This document shows positions 23,174 to 23,949 of a DNA stretch of 23,949 nucleotides, piece by piece; within the stretch, counting starts at the first letter, position 1, and every line of letters starts with the position of its first letter. Under the pieces are notes generated by a model. It did not search any database, was not told the origin of the DNA, and was given only the letters and a program-made list of their open reading frames with translations. A program made the translations under genes and the position numbers. Source of the stretch: JAKALQ01 sp963978265 (GTDB lineage Bacteria; Actinomycetota; Actinomycetes; S36-B12; UBA5976); assembly GCA_963978265.1 (NCBI GenBank), contig CAXBQV010000016.1:1-23949 (forward strand), written 5' to 3'.

Positions 23174-23686
23174 TCAAATTCCCTCAGGACGGAGGTATCC
23201 GAGCCGGGCGAGTTCGAGCACGAGGGTCAGCCCGACGATCCGGAGGTCGTCGGGATCGACGGGGAGGGACGCGGCAACCTGTCCAACCGCGTCATCGAGC
23301 GTTGAACCCGACCGGATTTCGGCGAGCAGTGCCGCGGTGACCACCGGATCGACGTACCGCACGTGGGTCGCGTCGCTGCGGAACCCGGCCTGCTGCGGGG
23401 TGATGACGATGGCGCGCCCACCCTCGCGCACGTAGGGGAGGTAGGTGGCGAGGAGGTCCCGGGCGGTCTCGGCGTCGAGGTGCTCGAGCACGTGGGCGAC
23501 GAGGAGCGAGTCGAAGCCGCCGAGGCCGGCGTCCTTCGCATCCATGCAGCTGACGAAGCGGTTCGCGATGATGCCGGTGGCGGCAGGCCCGAACAGGACG
23601 AGCTTCGAGTGCGTGATGTCGAAGTCCTCGCGCAGGCTCTGTTCCAGGCGCATCACCGCCTCCTGGCGGTTCGGCGCACCCAGCAT
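23174..23686 (-). CDS. Composite ORF: C-terminal half of a class I SAM methyltransferase after a DUF484-like N-terminus
   Basis: The 170-codon frame does not look like an intact gene. Residues from about 38 on resemble the second half of a class I methyltransferase: the ANRFV/DAKD stretch, FDSLLVAHVLEHLD (motif IV region with AHVLEH), YLPYVREGGRAIVITP and a late THVRYVD. The glycine-rich SAM-binding motif I that must precede this is absent. Residues 1-35 and the open frame upstream to about 23743 instead resemble DUF484 proteins. G+C is near 70%, well above topA (near 57%). The ATGs at 23686 and 23653 are just internal codons of the DUF484-like stretch. The most likely reading is a junction near 23500-23600 between two unrelated sequences. 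A real short fusion protein is possible but less likely. Confidence 0.5.
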   Translation of the reverse strand: MLGAPNRQEAVMRLEQSLREDFDITHSKLVLFGPAATGIIANRFVSCMDAKDAGLGGFDSLLVAHVLEHLDAETARDLLATYLPYVREGGRAIVITPQQAGFRSDATHVRYVDPVVTAALLAEIRSGSTLDDAVGQVAASLPVDPDDLRIVGLTLVLELARLGYLRPEGI

Positions 23687-23743
23687 CCGCCGCGTGAGGT
23701 CGTGGAATTTGACGACCAGCTGCTCGTTGGCGCGGGCGATCGT
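23582..23743 (-). pseudogene. DUF484-like fragment without start
   Basis: In frame with the methyltransferase remnant, the minus strand reads ARANEQLVVKFHDLTRRMLG, then RLEQSLREDFDITHSKLVLFG. This spacing of ANExL, LTRRxL, LExSLRxDF and LVLF matches my recollection of DUF484 proteins, which are typical of Gammaproteobacteria and other Proteobacteria. Neither the N-terminal part nor the C-terminal half of that family is present. It begins abruptly next to the interspersed repeat. Identification is from memory of the family pattern, not from a search. Confidence 0.45.
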
Positions 23744-23795
23744 GGCGGTGAGGCTGAGGAGTAGCGTGAGGAGGAAGTGGAGGCGCTTGGTGCGC

Positions 23796-23835
23796 GAGAT
23801 TGCTTCGTCGCATACTTCGCTCCTCGCAATGACGG
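23796..23835. repeat. Copy of a widespread interspersed repeat (ATTGCGAGGAGCGAAG-type)
   Basis: On the minus strand this reads CCGTCATTGCGAGGAGCGAAG, then a short variable part, then CGACGAAGCAATCTC. This arrangement is a very common non-coding interspersed repeat of unrelated bacterial genomes and metagenome contigs, and its translation gives the familiar VIARSE...DEAIS shadow peptide. Only one copy lies in the window. It marks the region as unlike the actinobacterial remainder. Confidence 0.55.
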
Positions 23836-23949
23836 GCCTTGGGAGGTCTATCTCAGAACGCTCGCCAGAATTTATCGGTGCCCAATCCGGATGGATCGAC
23901 GAATTTCAACACCAGTTTTTCTTTGGTTACTTTCTTTTTCTCAAAAGAA
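23836..23949. other. Non-coding AT-richer contig end
   Basis: No gene is seen here. The minus-strand frame that enters the composite ORF is closed by a stop at 23906. The last ~40 bases are T-rich with TTTCTTTTTCTC followed by AAAAGAA, the start of a possible inverted repeat cut by the window end. Base composition is plainly lower in G+C than all preceding sequence, which suggests the window ends in repeat or foreign sequence. Confidence 0.5.

Noticed and set aside
1..23949. CRISPR array, prophage, transposase, toxin-antitoxin or defence system
   Set aside because: No regular repeat-spacer pattern and no phage, transposase, nuclease or toxin motifs were seen. Apart from the right end, the content is ordinary housekeeping.

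Overview
The window reads as a housekeeping segment of an actinobacterial (Actinomycetota) chromosome with roughly 58-60% G+C (estimated by eye on sample lines). The placement rests on gene order and protein type. The block tilS-hpt-ftsH-folE-folP-folB-folK-DUF3180 and the block topA-tmk-holB-Tap-family hydrolase are both typical actinobacterial arrangements. CysK, Dcd, the CysE tail and the membrane Fe-S oxidoreductase look like their mycobacterial counterparts, and TopA has a Lys/Ala-rich tail and no zinc fingers. Several genes use GTG starts, and one or two appear to be leaderless. I cannot name a genus.

Layout. A truncated sensor histidine kinase (2-802, +) converges on a minus-strand folate/housekeeping operon running from tilS (starts 7123) down to the DUF3180 gene (ends 791). 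It covers tRNA-Ile lysidine synthesis, purine salvage, the FtsH protease and most of the tetrahydropterin/dihydropteroate branch of folate synthesis, with 4-nt stop/start overlaps at most junctions. Divergent from tilS lies an EtfD/HdrD-like membrane iron-sulfur oxidoreductase (7167-9278, +). It converges on a minus-strand group of an SDR dehydrogenase, Dcd and an aldo/keto reductase. A small unassigned lipoprotein gene (11612-12163, +) leads into cysK-cysE (12262-13910, +). These two genes are coupled by a TAATG junction, and CysE ends in the CysK-docking tail DFVI.

The right half is almost entirely minus strand: an MFS transporter and an iron-sulfur L-serine dehydratase (sdaA, 15087-16454), then a SpoU/TrmH rRNA/tRNA methyltransferase, a secreted Tap-family alpha/beta hydrolase, holB, tmk and topA (to 23085). 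cysE (serine to O-acetylserine) and sdaA (serine to pyruvate) face each other around the transporter, so a serine-use theme is possible but inferred.

The last ~775 bases do not belong with the rest. G+C rises to about 70% upstream of topA. There is a methyltransferase C-terminal half without its SAM-binding N-terminus, preceded in frame by a segment resembling DUF484 proteins of Proteobacteria. Then come a widespread interspersed-repeat motif (23796-23835) and an AT-rich end. I read this as a composite contig end, probably an assembly chimera or a degraded inserted region, and not as a new system. I found no CRISPR array, prophage, transposase, toxin-antitoxin pair, tRNA or rRNA. The most interesting regulatory candidate is the 80-nt trmH-sdaA intergenic leader, which can form two mutually exclusive hairpins plus a possible anti-Shine-Dalgarno pairing.
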